Source of the DNA: JAFAGX01 sp035623255
Lineage (GTDB): Bacteria > Acidobacteriota > Terriglobia > Terriglobales > Acidobacteriaceae
Reading direction: 5' to 3'
DNA: 64,000 bases
NCBI GenBank assembly: GCA_035623255.1
Contig: DASPTU010000061.1
Coordinates: forward strand, 1-64,000
Shown: positions 1 through 9,044 of the stretch, one piece after another
Numbering within the stretch: the stretch's first letter is position 1
How the letters are laid out: every line of letters begins with the position of its first letter
Notes under the pieces: generated by a model
What the model was told of the DNA's origin: nothing
Databases searched by the model: none
Seen by the model: the letters and a program-made list of their open reading frames with translations, nothing else
Translations under genes and position numbers: made by a program

Positions 1-416
<416 letters not shown>

Positions 417-738
417 TAAAATTTACTCGGTGCATTTCCAGTTGCCAGTGCTGAGTACCCAGTGGCGCGTTAGAACCTGAACCGCTGCTCCGTACTCGAC
501 TGACAACTGGGCGCCGACGAAAGAGTCTTGTAATTGTCATTCCGAGCCGTTCGCAGCCGCGTCAGCGGCGAGAACGTGTCGAGGAATCTGCTGCTCCAAT
601 CTATTCAGTTGTGAGGTATCAAGCCTCAGGATCTTTGAGAATTCGCAGTTAGCAATCGGCACTTAGCATTGGGCGGTTTGGCTAAGTGCTGAAGACTAAT
701 TGCTAAAAGCTTCGCGCGCACTGCGCGCGATCGATTTG
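417..738 (+). other. 23S-5S internal transcribed spacer
   Basis: About 320 bases without a gene. No tRNA cloverleaf is visible. It holds degenerate repeats: a CAGTTGCCAGTGCTGAGTAC tract near 439-458, a copy of the TGTCATTCCGAG...GAGGAATCTGC family at about 536-593, and the tract 641-711 in which AGTTAGCAATCGGCACTTAGC is echoed by an imperfect inverted copy. The last tract could fold as an rRNA processing stem. Confidence 0.7.
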
Positions 739-852
739 TCGGTGATCTTACCGCGGGGGATCCACCCGTTCCCATCCCGAACACGGCAGTTAAGCCCCGC
801 AGGGCCGATGGTACTGCACGCGAAAGTGTGTGGGAGCGTAGGTCGTTGCCGG
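739..852 (+). rRNA. 5S ribosomal RNA
   Basis: The sequence has the loop A/helix II landmark CCCGTTCCCATCCCGAACACGG and the central AAGCCCCGC element. The two ends pair: CGGTGAT at 740-746 with GTTGCCG at 845-851. That gives about 114 nt, normal for bacterial 5S. It follows the 23S gene on the same strand and is followed directly by a terminator. Confidence 0.95.
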
Positions 853-862
853 CATAAATAAA

Positions 863-891
863 GCCACGTTGCGAAAGCAGCGTGGCCTTTT
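863..891 (+). terminator. rho-independent terminator of the rRNA operon
   Basis: A 10-bp stem with a GAAA loop (GCCACGTTGC / GCAGCGTGGC, one T-G pair) is followed by CTTTTCC, 11 bases after the 5S end. Confidence 0.85.
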
Positions 892-937
892 CCGCTTTAG
901 GAGGCGTTCCGTAAGAGGCGGTAAGCACTAACCCAAA

Positions 938-1942
938 TCATCCCTGGAACACGGGTTCTTCGATATCCGCAGTTGGCCAGTTCAGAAATTCGTAGTCCTT
1001 TGCCCCATACCAATTCTTCCCGTCAAACCTGCACCTGTTGGCCCTTATGCGGCAACCCTTGCCCTTTAGAAATGCCATGAATCTACCGGCTGCGCTCTCA
1101 CTTTCAAGTACTGGAACCAAAACGCTGTGCACCAAATGCGACGTCTTTACGAAAACGATGAAGGCCCAGGGAGTGTCGCCATCGCAGCGACACACAAACA
1201 CGAACCGATCGTCGGCTGTTCCCTTGAGGTCGGGCGGGGGACTCAGCAGCGGGCGCATCATGTTCGCGAATTCCCGGAAATGAGATAATCCATTCGCGAC
1301 TACGTCCGCTTTGCTTCGACCTTTATTGCTGACAAAGAACTTTCCGAGCACGTCGTGTCCTAGGAAGTATCCACCGGCGGATAGCGCATACCTGTAGCCG
1401 AGCATTTCGAACAATGTGAGGTGCGCGGCTTTGAGCGTAGAAACAAGCGCAGGCAGCCGGATGTCTTTCTCAATTGCAATCTGCCACTGACTGGTCTTCA
1501 AGGCGTCGTCTGGGTGAATCTTCAGCCCGAGCCGGATCGGGCCGTTCGGCCCATCTATGCGGACCTCTGTAAAGTGCGGGGGCACAGGCCCATTGGCGAC
1601 GAAATGTTCCACCTGCTCGCCCCCGATCATGATCTTGGGCCGGAGCTTCCTTGAAAGGACAGGGTGGCCGAGTACGCTATCGGTCAGTTGCGGCCCTCGG
1701 TGCTGGATATCTACGAAGTCGCCTTCAAAAGCGCTTCCGTAGAAGTTATCCACATCGGCGCGTTGCACCGTCCAGCCCCGGTCTGAAGCCGAGAATGCTG
1801 CATTCACAATGTGAGCGCAACAAAGCGGGACCTTTTCATCGCGGAAGAGGATCGGGCAAAAGAAGTGTGAAAAAGTCTTTCCCGTTACCTCCTGATAATC
1901 GGACCCCAGTGTTTGGAGCTTACGTTGAATCTCGTCACCCAT
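938..1942 (-). CDS. hypothetical protein between 5S and a 5S fragment
   Basis: A 334-residue ORF on the opposite strand to the rRNA genes, with ATG at 1942. I do not recognise the family. No signal peptide or membrane segment is seen. Near residues 29-50 the arrangement FCPIL...LCCAHIVNAAF loosely recalls the Cys/His start of some HNH-type nucleases (C...C..H followed by a hydrophobic turn), but a full HNH motif cannot be shown. The rest is an ordinary mixed alpha/beta composition. It is the only gene in the segment bracketed by two copies of the 5S rRNA 3' end, which suggests it arrived with that rearrangement. It could be a cargo gene of a small inserted element. Confidence 0.6.
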   Translation of the reverse strand: MGDEIQRKLQTLGSDYQEVTGKTFSHFFCPILFRDEKVPLCCAHIVNAAFSASDRGWTVQRADVDNFYGSAFEGDFVDIQHRGPQLTDSVLGHPVLSRKLRPKIMIGGEQVEHFVANGPVPPHFTEVRIDGPNGPIRLGLKIHPDDALKTSQWQIAIEKDIRLPALVSTLKAAHLTLFEMLGYRYALSAGGYFLGHDVLGKFFVSNKGRSKADVVANGLSHFREFANMMRPLLSPPPDLKGTADDRFVFVCRCDGDTPWAFIVFVKTSHLVHSVLVPVLESESAAGRFMAFLKGKGCRIRANRCRFDGKNWYGAKDYEFLNWPTADIEEPVFQG

Positions 1943-1979
1943 TTAGCAGCCCCCTATGCTCCATACTATCCCAAGGTCG

Positions 1980-2034
1980 CGCAGGGCCGATGGTACTGCA
2001 CGCGAAAGTGTGTGGGAGCGTAGGTCGTTGCCGG
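1980..2034 (+). pseudogene. truncated second copy of the 5S rRNA 3' end
   Basis: Positions 1980-2045 are identical to 798-863, a 66-base direct repeat. It covers the last 55 bases of the 5S gene plus ATAAATAAAG leading into the terminator. The 5' half of 5S is missing, so this copy cannot be functional. The sequence to its left (to 1979) is unrelated to 5S. Confidence 0.9.
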
Positions 2035-2044
2035 CATAAATAAA

Positions 2045-2080
2045 GGCTATCAACAGAAATGTTGGTAGCCTTTTCCTTTT
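2045..2080 (+). terminator. rho-independent terminator after the 5S fragment
   Basis: A 10-bp stem GGCTATCAAC / GTTGGTAGCC with a 6-base loop is followed by TTTTCCTTTT. It occupies the same place relative to the 5S copy as the terminator at 863, but the stem sequence differs. The fragment may therefore derive from the end of another rRNA operon. Confidence 0.85.
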
Positions 2081-2216
2081 GTGTGGGGCGGACACTCTTG
2101 TCCGCCGCTTTTGGGTTTGATTTTCATTACGTCCCTTTGTCGGACAGGAGTGTCCGACCCACACGGATTTTGGTTTTCATCGTGGTTCTTGTCGGACAGG
2201 AGTGTCCGACCCACAC
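2081..2216. repeat. three REP-like palindromes downstream of the RAYT gene
   Basis: Three short palindromes lie at 2087-2106 (GGCGGACACTCTTGTCCGCC), 2139-2158 and 2191-2210 (both GTCGGACAGGAGTGTCCGAC). Each has a conserved GTGTGGG or CCCACAC flank that gives it polarity: the first copy is inverted relative to the other two. The last copy overlaps the 3' end of the transposase gene and encodes its C-terminal residues. The arrangement is typical of REP elements paired with their transposase. Confidence 0.85.
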
Positions 2217-2680
2217 GGTTCGATCCAGAGCCAGGGATAGTCGTCCGGTCTTTGCACCAAACCTCTCCTCACCGGATTCTGCCGCATGTAGTCAAGTTTT
2301 TCCACGAAACTCTCCTCCGACCGGAGCACATGGTCAAATGATTCTTCCTGCCAGACCGGGCCGGAAGTACTGTGAAGTTTATTGACGCTTCGCGCCGACG
2401 TTCCCTTGATCAATTTCAGGATTGCCGCAAGTGCGTAGGGCCAGCCGCTGCTGTCCCGCAAAGGCGTAAGCAAAAGATGCACATGCTCGGGCATGATCAC
2501 CACCGCGTGCAGGTGATACTTCTTGCCTTGGTCATGCAAACAATGCGCAAGCACTGCATCGCGTGCCTCCTCTGGAAAGGGAATACTCGTCAGTTTGCGG
2601 AACGTCACAAATATGGGGCGGCCTGTTTTCTGATAGTGAGGCAACTTGCGCCGATATTCGTATTTTCGGTCAAGAAGCAT
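2177..2680 (-). CDS. REP-associated tyrosine transposase (RAYT, IS200/Y1 family)
   Basis: A 167-residue Y1-type HUH transposase. The HUH motif is at residues 66-68 (IMPEHVHLLL), and the likely catalytic tyrosine is Tyr131 in KLDYMRQNPVRRGLV. RAYTs nick and rejoin single-stranded REP palindromes and are thought to spread them. I chose the ATG at 2680. Upstream codons in the same frame run through a REP palindrome and look non-coding. The C-terminus (CGSDTPVRQ) is translated REP sequence, so the original stop may have been overwritten. Length and motifs are complete, so it may be active. Confidence 0.88.
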   Translation of the reverse strand: MLLDRKYEYRRKLPHYQKTGRPIFVTFRKLTSIPFPEEARDAVLAHCLHDQGKKYHLHAVVIMPEHVHLLLTPLRDSSGWPYALAAILKLIKGTSARSVNKLHSTSGPVWQEESFDHVLRSEESFVEKLDYMRQNPVRRGLVQRPDDYPWLWIEPCGSDTPVRQEPR

Positions 2681-2684
2681 GGTA

Positions 2685-2947
2685 TGTGGAGCGGACACTC
2701 TTGTCCGCCGCAGTTGATTGTGGTGGCAGGCTGCCCAGTTCGTCGGTGATGGATGGCCGCGCTTGTGAACGCCGTGATGAGGAAGGGTTGGGCTGTTTTG
2801 GTGGATTAGAACTTTGTCGGACAGGAGTGTCCGACCCACACAGATAGAGCCATACTTGTTGGCGAGCATTTTCCAAATTGTTTTTGGAAACGTAGGCCGC
2901 GGTCTGTGACAGATGAACTTGGCGGACAAGAATGTCCGCCCTACACG
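2685..2947. repeat. three REP-like palindromes upstream of the RAYT gene
   Basis: Palindromes are at 2691-2708 (GCGGACACTCTTGTCCGC), 2816-2835 (GTCGGACAGGAGTGTCCGAC) and 2921-2940 (GGCGGACAAGAATGTCCGCC), with CCCACAC or CCTACAC flanks. A decayed half copy (GTGTCGGTCCTACATAG) lies at about 2966-2982. With the copies at 2081-2216 they bracket the transposase gene. The tract 2681-3071 holds no other convincing gene. Confidence 0.82.
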
Positions 2948-3071
2948 GTCTTGGGGCATCGAGAGTGTCGGTCCTACATAGACTCCTCCCACGGAAGCTG
3001 GCATTCTTGCATAAAGAGCGTATGCTTAGTCTGCTCCCTCCCAGGCAGGCAACTGCCTCGAATTGCCAGCC

Positions 3072-4877
3072 ATGATCTCCGAAGGACCACGCGCCTTTGC
3101 GCTGTTCGTGATCGGCCAGATTACTTTCCTGTTGGCTGCATTGCTCCCCCTGGCCAGTGCGCAGAGTTCGCAGGCAGAATCTCCTGCTCCGCAAGCAAGC
3201 ACGGCGGTTGCAACTAAAGAGCAGGCGGCGCCGGAGATGAGCTCCCGTGACGAGGCAGCCACGTTCAAGGTGAATGTTCGACTGGTTCTGGTGCGTGTGG
3301 TGGTGCGCGACGAGCGAGGGCACGTCGTGGGAAACCTGCACAAGGAAGATTTCCAGGTGTTTGATAACCGCAAGCCACAGGTAATCAGCCAATTTTCGGT
3401 CGAGCAGCCCGGCAGTCAAATTGCGCGAGAACAGCGCAGTACAGAAATACCGGCAGACGAGAGCCAACCGACGAAAACTTCGAGCGTGGCAGAGCGGTTT
3501 ATCGCTTACGTTTTCGACGACGTCCATCTGAGGATGCAGGACGTTACTCCCGTTCGCGAGGCGGCCGATCATCGTATTGCCGCCATGCAGCCGACGGACC
3601 GCGCTGCCATCTTCACGACGTCGGGCCAGGGCAACCTCGACTTCACGGACGACCGAGCGAAGTTGCATGAGGCCCTGCTGAACATTACTCCGCGGCCGAT
3701 CTCTCCGAGTGTAATGCAAGAGTGTCCGTACATGAGCTATTACATGGCGGACCTGATTGTGAACAAGAACGATCCTCAGGCGCTGGACAATGCATCGCGA
3801 GATACACTGCAGTGCGCGGGATTAGCCGCGGCCGCAGGCAACTCGGCCCAGCTTGCGATCGCCTTGCAGACGGCGCAGTCTATGGCACAATCGGCGGCGC
3901 AGCTCAAGTTAACTTTGGGCGACAACGAGACGATTCTTACCCTGCGCTCGTTGAAGGATGTGGTGCGGAGGATGGCATCGGCGCCGGGCCAGCGCATCGT
4001 GGTGCTGGTCTCGCCGGGCTTCATCACCCCGTACCACGAGCAGGACGTCACCGACATTACCGACTACGCTTTGCGGGCGAATGTCATCGTAAGTTCGGTC
4101 GATGCGCGCGGTCTCTACGTGCCAAGCCTGTACGGCGATATGAGCCGCCAGAACCTGCCCAATACGCAGACGTCGCCACAGGAGCTCATATACGAATCGT
4201 CGGAGGAATCCTCTGACGACATCGTGTTGTCAACGCTGGCTGAATCAGCAGGCGGCACTTTTTTCCACAACAGCAACGATTTTGAGAGCGGATTGAAGGA
4301 GGCGGCCGAAACGCCGGACTATTACTACGTGCTTGGCTTCTCTCCGCAAAACCTGAAGTTCGACGGCGGGTTCCACGGCCTGACGGTCAAGCTCGCCAAG
4401 CCGGCAAAACTGAGCATTCAGGCGCGAAAGGGCTATTACGCGCCGAAACAAGCACCAAACGCCAACGAGGAAGCCAGGCAGGAGATCCAGGAAGCCATCT
4501 TTTCGCAGGAGGAAGTACACGATTTACCGGTGGATTTACACACGCAATTTTTCAAGGCCAGCGACGAAAATGCCAAGCTTTCGGTACTCGTTCATGTGGA
4601 CGTGAAGCGGATCCATTTTCGCAAAGCCGGCGGCCGGAACAATAACGACCTGACGATTGCGGCCGCCTTGTTTGATCGCAATGGCGGCTTCGTGTCGGGG
4701 AACGAGAAGATCCTGGAAATGCATTGGAAAGATGAAACCCTGGAAAATAAGCTGGATCGCGGAGTGACCTTAAAAAGCAGCTTTGAAGTGAAGCCCGGGA
4801 GTTATCTTGTTCGCCTGGTGGTTCGGGACAGTGAAGGTCTGATAGCAGCGGAAAACGGGCCGATTGAGATTCCCTAG
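3072..4877 (+). CDS. VWFA-related domain protein, secreted
   Basis: About 601 residues. An N-terminal hydrophobic signal segment ends near LASAQ, followed by a low-complexity linker. Next comes the sequence VNVRLVLVRVVVRDERGHVVGNL typical of the N-terminal part of Acidobacteria 'VWFA-related' proteins, where DFQVFDN follows. A von Willebrand A-like domain (FDDVHLRMQD, then RIVVLVSPGF and ANVIVSSVDARGLY) occupies about residues 140-350. The start of the strand, YYYVLGFSP, and the KARKGYYAPK-like end of the module are present. Role unknown; extracytoplasmic and possibly metal-dependent adhesion or complex assembly. A TTG at 3063 is an alternative start. It is followed 18 bases later by a second protein of the same family. 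Confidence 0.88.
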   Translation: MISEGPRAFALFVIGQITFLLAALLPLASAQSSQAESPAPQASTAVATKEQAAPEMSSRDEAATFKVNVRLVLVRVVVRDERGHVVGNLHKEDFQVFDNRKPQVISQFSVEQPGSQIAREQRSTEIPADESQPTKTSSVAERFIAYVFDDVHLRMQDVTPVREAADHRIAAMQPTDRAAIFTTSGQGNLDFTDDRAKLHEALLNITPRPISPSVMQECPYMSYYMADLIVNKNDPQALDNASRDTLQCAGLAAAAGNSAQLAIALQTAQSMAQSAAQLKLTLGDNETILTLRSLKDVVRRMASAPGQRIVVLVSPGFITPYHEQDVTDITDYALRANVIVSSVDARGLYVPSLYGDMSRQNLPNTQTSPQELIYESSEESSDDIVLSTLAESAGGTFFHNSNDFESGLKEAAETPDYYYVLGFSPQNLKFDGGFHGLTVKLAKPAKLSIQARKGYYAPKQAPNANEEARQEIQEAIFSQEEVHDLPVDLHTQFFKASDENAKLSVLVHVDVKRIHFRKAGGRNNNDLTIAAALFDRNGGFVSGNEKILEMHWKDETLENKLDRGVTLKSSFEVKPGSYLVRLVVRDSEGLIAAENGPIEIP

Positions 4878-4895
4878 GTGGCAGAGAGGTGCGGG

Positions 4896-7289
4896 ATGAA
4901 ACGCTATCTGTTGGTGATGGGGTTAGGGTTTGTGGCGCTGACGATCGTCTGGATGATTTGGCACGTGCTCTCTCCAGCCACGGTCCAGGCACAGCAGCCG
5001 GATGCCGCCGCGACAATCAAGGCAGAAAGCCGACTGGTGCTGGTCGACACAGTGGTCATGGATATAAAGGGCAATTACGTCCACGACCTGGAGCAAAAGG
5101 ATTTCAAGGTCTGGGAAGACAACAAAGAGCAGACGATCAAAAGTTTCTCGTTCGAATCGGAGAACGGGCCCAACGCAAGTCCGCAGAGACACTATCTGGT
5201 CCTGTTCTTTGACAACGCCAGCATGGACGCAAGTGATCAGATGAGGGCCAGAGAAGCTGCAGGCAAGTTCATTGACGCGAATGCTAGCCCGAACCGGCTG
5301 ATGGCGATCATCGAGTTCGGAGGCACAACGCGAATTGCCCAGAACTTCACCGCGAGTGCTGATCGCCTGAAGCAGGCGGTAGCCGGAGTAAAGGCATCAG
5401 CAGTTGCGACCAATGCGCCGCTGGCCGACAACACGATGGCTTCTATTCCTACGCCGCAATCCGGAGTTCAAGTCGCTTCGCTGGGCGGGCCGCCGGTTGG
5501 CATGCCTTCGCTTAGTTATGCGGAGACGGATTTTGGCGCACGTACCGTCCTGCTCTCGTTGCGTGATTTGGCCAAGAACATGGCATCGGTGCCAGGACGC
5601 AAGACCTTAGTGATGCTGACTTCGGGATTTCCGCTTACACCCGAGCTGGAATCGGAACTCACGGCAACGATCGACGCTTGCAATAAGTACAACGTTGCTG
5701 TTTATCCCATCGATGTGCGTGGCCTGGTCGCGCCGGGTACCGCGGCGTCGCCCACAGGTGCGGAGATGGTGACGCCAGAAGCACCTCATCGAGTTCGGCT
5801 CCTGTCCGCGACGTGGACCGATGCGACGCCGAAAGCGCATTTGGTGTTCGTGCAGCATGGTACTGGCGGAGGAGGAACCGGTGGAGGAGGAGGAACCGGT
5901 GGAGGAGGGGGAACCGGCGGAGGAGGAGGGCATGGCGGCACACCGGGGGGTGGTGGTACGCCCGGTGGCGGGAGCAGCGGCGGTGGAAGTCATGGTGGTG
6001 CACCGGGCGGGAGTGGACATGGCGGGTCACCCGGCGGAGGCGGCACCCATGGGACCGGCGGGTCAACGGGCGGTCGCAGCGGGGCTGGCGCCGTACCGGT
6101 CTCCAACTTCTACAACCCAAACTATCAACCGCAGGTCATCGTTCCTTCGTTTCCACCCAGTGCCACCGACAACCAGCAGGTTCTTTATGCGCTGGCCAAC
6201 GGAACCGGAGGGTTCGTGATACTCAACACCAACGACTTGCTGGGAGGCATGGAAAAGATTGCAAAGGAGCTCAGCGAGTACTACGTTCTTGGATACACGC
6301 CGGCTGAGACACCGGAGGGAAGCTGCCACACCCTGCGCGTCAAAGTCGTTCGCGAAGATACAGTGGTGCGCTCTCGCAGCGGATACTGCAATGTGAAACC
6401 GGCCGACATGCTCGCCGGCCAACCGGTGGAGAAGCAACTTGAAAACCAGGCGAATGGAGCGCAGTCGGGTTCGATTGCCGCTTCCATCGCGACCCCTTAT
6501 TTCTATACCGGCGCGAACACCGCACGGGTACACATTGCGATGGACATTCCCGCGGATTCGATCAAGTTCGAGAAGGTAAAAGGCAAGCAGCACTCGACTC
6601 TCAACATCCTTGGAATTGCGTACAAGAATGACAATTCGGTTGCGGCGCGCTTCAGCGACGGAGTCAATCTTGATTTTGAAAACAAGAAGGATGTTGAGGA
6701 ATTTGCCAAACAGCCATTTCACTACGAGAACCAGTTTGATATTGCCTGCGGGCAGTACAAATTGAAGGTCGTATTCAGCTCGGGTGGGGAAGCATTCGGA
6801 AAGATCGAAACTGCTCTGAATGTCGATCCTTATGATGGCAAGCAGTTCGGGCTGAGTGCTATGGCGTTGAGCAAAAATGTCCGTCGCGCGAGCGATATGG
6901 GCACCAGCCTGGATGCGGCATTAATGGAAGATCACACACCCCTGGTGACGCGGGGAATGCAGATCGTGCCCGCAGCGACCTATCGCTTTAAGAAGACTGA
7001 TATGGCAGCTCTTTATGCGGAGGTATACGAACCGCTGATGGCGGTAGGGACACAACCTCAGGTTGGAATCGAGGTAAAGGTTTTCGACAAGAAGAGCGGA
7101 CAACCCAAGTTCGACAGTGGGCTCAATACGGCAGCTTCGTTCATGCAAAAGGGGAATCCGGTGATCCCGGTGGGCTTGAAGCTGCCCGTGAACTCACTAG
7201 ACCCCGGTTCTTATCGTGTCGAACTAAGCGCCGCGGATTCGGCAGGCAACAAAAGCGTACCGCGGAGCGCTGACTTCGAAGTGGAATAA
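4896..7289 (+). CDS. VWFA-related domain protein with glycine-rich insert
   Basis: About 797 residues, homologous in layout to the preceding gene. It has a signal or membrane segment (LLVMGLGFVALTIVWMIW), the motif SRLVLVDTVVMDIKGNYVHDL, DFKVWEDN, then a VWA-like domain (YLVLFFDNASMD, KTLVMLTSGFPLT, VAVYPIDVRGL). The domain is interrupted at about residues 320-398 by a Gly/Thr/Ser/His repeat tract and resumes with YYVLGYTP. A C-terminal region of about 300 residues is not recognised. ATG 4896 is preceded by GAGAGGT, a reasonable ribosome site; GTG 4878 is possible. It is probably co-transcribed with the gene upstream. Role unknown; likely exported. Confidence 0.86.
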   Translation: MKRYLLVMGLGFVALTIVWMIWHVLSPATVQAQQPDAAATIKAESRLVLVDTVVMDIKGNYVHDLEQKDFKVWEDNKEQTIKSFSFESENGPNASPQRHYLVLFFDNASMDASDQMRAREAAGKFIDANASPNRLMAIIEFGGTTRIAQNFTASADRLKQAVAGVKASAVATNAPLADNTMASIPTPQSGVQVASLGGPPVGMPSLSYAETDFGARTVLLSLRDLAKNMASVPGRKTLVMLTSGFPLTPELESELTATIDACNKYNVAVYPIDVRGLVAPGTAASPTGAEMVTPEAPHRVRLLSATWTDATPKAHLVFVQHGTGGGGTGGGGGTGGGGGTGGGGGHGGTPGGGGTPGGGSSGGGSHGGAPGGSGHGGSPGGGGTHGTGGSTGGRSGAGAVPVSNFYNPNYQPQVIVPSFPPSATDNQQVLYALANGTGGFVILNTNDLLGGMEKIAKELSEYYVLGYTPAETPEGSCHTLRVKVVREDTVVRSRSGYCNVKPADMLAGQPVEKQLENQANGAQSGSIAASIATPYFYTGANTARVHIAMDIPADSIKFEKVKGKQHSTLNILGIAYKNDNSVAARFSDGVNLDFENKKDVEEFAKQPFHYENQFDIACGQYKLKVVFSSGGEAFGKIETALNVDPYDGKQFGLSAMALSKNVRRASDMGTSLDAALMEDHTPLVTRGMQIVPAATYRFKKTDMAALYAEVYEPLMAVGTQPQVGIEVKVFDKKSGQPKFDSGLNTAASFMQKGNPVIPVGLKLPVNSLDPGSYRVELSAADSAGNKSVPRSADFEVE
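5856..6090 (+). repeat. glycine-rich codon repeat inside VWFA gene
   Basis: Imperfect tandem units of GGAGGAGGAACCGGT-like codons encode GGGGTGGGGG-type sequence, then GGT/GGH/GGS variants. The repeat stays in frame. It looks like slippage expansion of a flexible linker rather than a mobile element. Confidence 0.8.
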
Positions 7290-7298
7290 AAAAAATTG

Positions 7299-8696
7299 CT
7301 AGACGCGCTGATCGGCAAAACTGAGATCCGGTTGTCTTCGGTGCCAGTCTGTGGAACCCTCATAGAGATGAGCAACCTGCAGGACCGAAGATTCCGACCA
7401 GTGTGCTCCCGTGATCTGCAACCCGATTGGCAGACCGGACTTCGTGAAGCCGCAAGGAACTGAGACCGCCGGCAAACCCCACATGCTGAAGGGACGTGTG
7501 TTTGGCAGAAGGGTGAGTTCTTTTGGCCGCAACTGATCGGGATCCCGCTCCATGTCAGCCAGACTAGGTGCTGGGAGCGGAGTCGTAGGAGTGACCAGTA
7601 CCTGCACGTCTTCGAACACCTGGTCGATTTCACTACGGACTTTCTTCAAGTCGCGGCGGCGAGCTTCAGCTTCGGCGGCTGAGATGTTTTGTCCTGCGCG
7701 GATCCGCCGCAGAGTTTCCGGCTGGTAAAGCTCGGCAGCGCGGACAACAAGGTCTGCGTGGCACAAATACACCTCTGCGGGAAGCAAAGTCCAATCAGTC
7801 GGGACTTGCAGTTCGACCTCACGCAGTTCAGCGCCATGCGACTTTAGGACGGCGAGCGCCTGCTCGACCGCGGAAGCGACTTCTGAATCGAGCTTCTCAT
7901 AGAAGTATTTGCGCGGGACGCCGATTCTGATCTTTCCAATTTTCCGGTCCAACGCCGCAAGATAGTCGTCAACTGGCGTGTTTGCGGAGTTAGGATCGCG
8001 CGGATCGTGGCCAGCTATGGCCTGGAGCAGAACGGCGAGATCAGCGACAGTCCGCGTGATCGGGCCCACATGATCGAGCGATGGTGCGAGCGGGACCACT
8101 CCGCGGGCGCTGACGCGGCCATAAGTTGGTTTCAGCCCGACAACACCGCACAGGGAGGCGGGTTCGCGGATAGAACCCCCGGTGTCGGTGCCGATGGCCG
8201 CGTAGCACATGCCGGCGGCTACAGCCGCGGTCGATCCTCCTGAGGAGCCACCAGCGATGTGTTCCGGGGTCCAGGGATTACGGACTTCGCCAAAGTAGCT
8301 GATGACGGAACTGCCACCAAAAGCGAACTCATGCAGGTTCTGCTTGCCCAGCAGGACGGCTCCCGCGTTCTTCAAGCGCCTCACGACCTCGGCATCTTCG
8401 GATGGAATCCGGTCTTTGAACAGCGCGCTGGCGGCGGTGGTGCGAACACCGGCCGTGTCAATCAGGTCTTTGAGCCCGATTGGGACGCCGTGTAATGGAC
8501 CTCGCCAATGGCCGCGCTGGATTTCGGCTTCTGCCTCAGCTGCCTCGCGCAACGCGGAATCGGCGGTCACGGTGATAAAAGCGTTGAGAACCGGATTCAA
8601 CTTTTCAATTTTGGCCAGGCAATCGCGAGTCAGTTCGACGGGCGAGAGTTCGCGGCGACGGAGTTGATGGCTGAGTTCCAGAATCGATGTTTGCAC
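7299..8696 (-). CDS. amidase (amidase signature family, GatA-like)
   Basis: A 465-residue amidase-signature enzyme. The Ser-Ser-Lys triad is visible: Lys76 in PIGLKDLID, cis-Ser151 in the GGSSGGS motif, and Ser175 in DTGGSIREPA. Length and sequence resemble GatA of the Asp/Glu-tRNA amidotransferase. There is no gatB or gatC nearby, so a stand-alone amidase acting on a small amide, or a solitary gatA, are both possible. It is convergent with the VWFA gene (9-base gap) and divergent from the actA operon. Confidence 0.85.
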   Translation of the reverse strand: MQTSILELSHQLRRRELSPVELTRDCLAKIEKLNPVLNAFITVTADSALREAAEAEAEIQRGHWRGPLHGVPIGLKDLIDTAGVRTTAASALFKDRIPSEDAEVVRRLKNAGAVLLGKQNLHEFAFGGSSVISYFGEVRNPWTPEHIAGGSSGGSTAAVAAGMCYAAIGTDTGGSIREPASLCGVVGLKPTYGRVSARGVVPLAPSLDHVGPITRTVADLAVLLQAIAGHDPRDPNSANTPVDDYLAALDRKIGKIRIGVPRKYFYEKLDSEVASAVEQALAVLKSHGAELREVELQVPTDWTLLPAEVYLCHADLVVRAAELYQPETLRRIRAGQNISAAEAEARRRDLKKVRSEIDQVFEDVQVLVTPTTPLPAPSLADMERDPDQLRPKELTLLPNTRPFSMWGLPAVSVPCGFTKSGLPIGLQITGAHWSESSVLQVAHLYEGSTDWHRRQPDLSFADQRV

Positions 8697-9044
8697 AGGT
8701 CTGATTGTTACCGGGGAGCAAAAGTTTCATTCACGACGCAAGCTTACAATCTTACCTTCAGCGCGGAAGTTGCCGTGATAAAACTCGCGTGGCGTCGCGG
8801 GATTGTATTGGCTTCCGATAGAGAGCTGAGACCAAAGCGAGGGTATGCGCAAGCGGGCCGCGTTTTCCACTACACTTCGATACTCGCGCCGCCATAGCGA
8901 CATTTGGCTGCGCGAAAGCGAATGTGAACTGCTATAATCACGATTCTCCGTGTCAGGTATCACCGCCGGTTGTGAGTGCTGGCCGACGAAGAACGTTCAA
9001 CCAGGGAATAAGCCGGGGTTCCCGCTGCACTAAAGCTCTGTCAG
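8697..9044 (+). promoter_or_regulatory. intergenic region with likely promoter of the act-cox operon
   Basis: 348 bases lie between the divergent amidase gene and actA without a credible ORF. A perfect TATAAT is at 8933-8938. No good -35 box lies 16-18 bases upstream (TTGGCT at 8904 is too far), so a regulated or extended promoter is possible. The operon's leader would be about 100 bases. Confidence 0.35.

Noticed and set aside
2670..3719. A 349-residue reverse-strand ORF over the first VWFA gene
   Set aside because: It lies antisense to a gene with clear domain sequence and crosses three REP palindromes. The translation is Arg/His/Ser-rich and looks random.
5607..6219. Several ORFs of 130-165 residues in other frames around the glycine-rich tract
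   Set aside because: They are shadows produced by the GC-rich repeat and have Arg- or Ser-rich translations without domain sequence.
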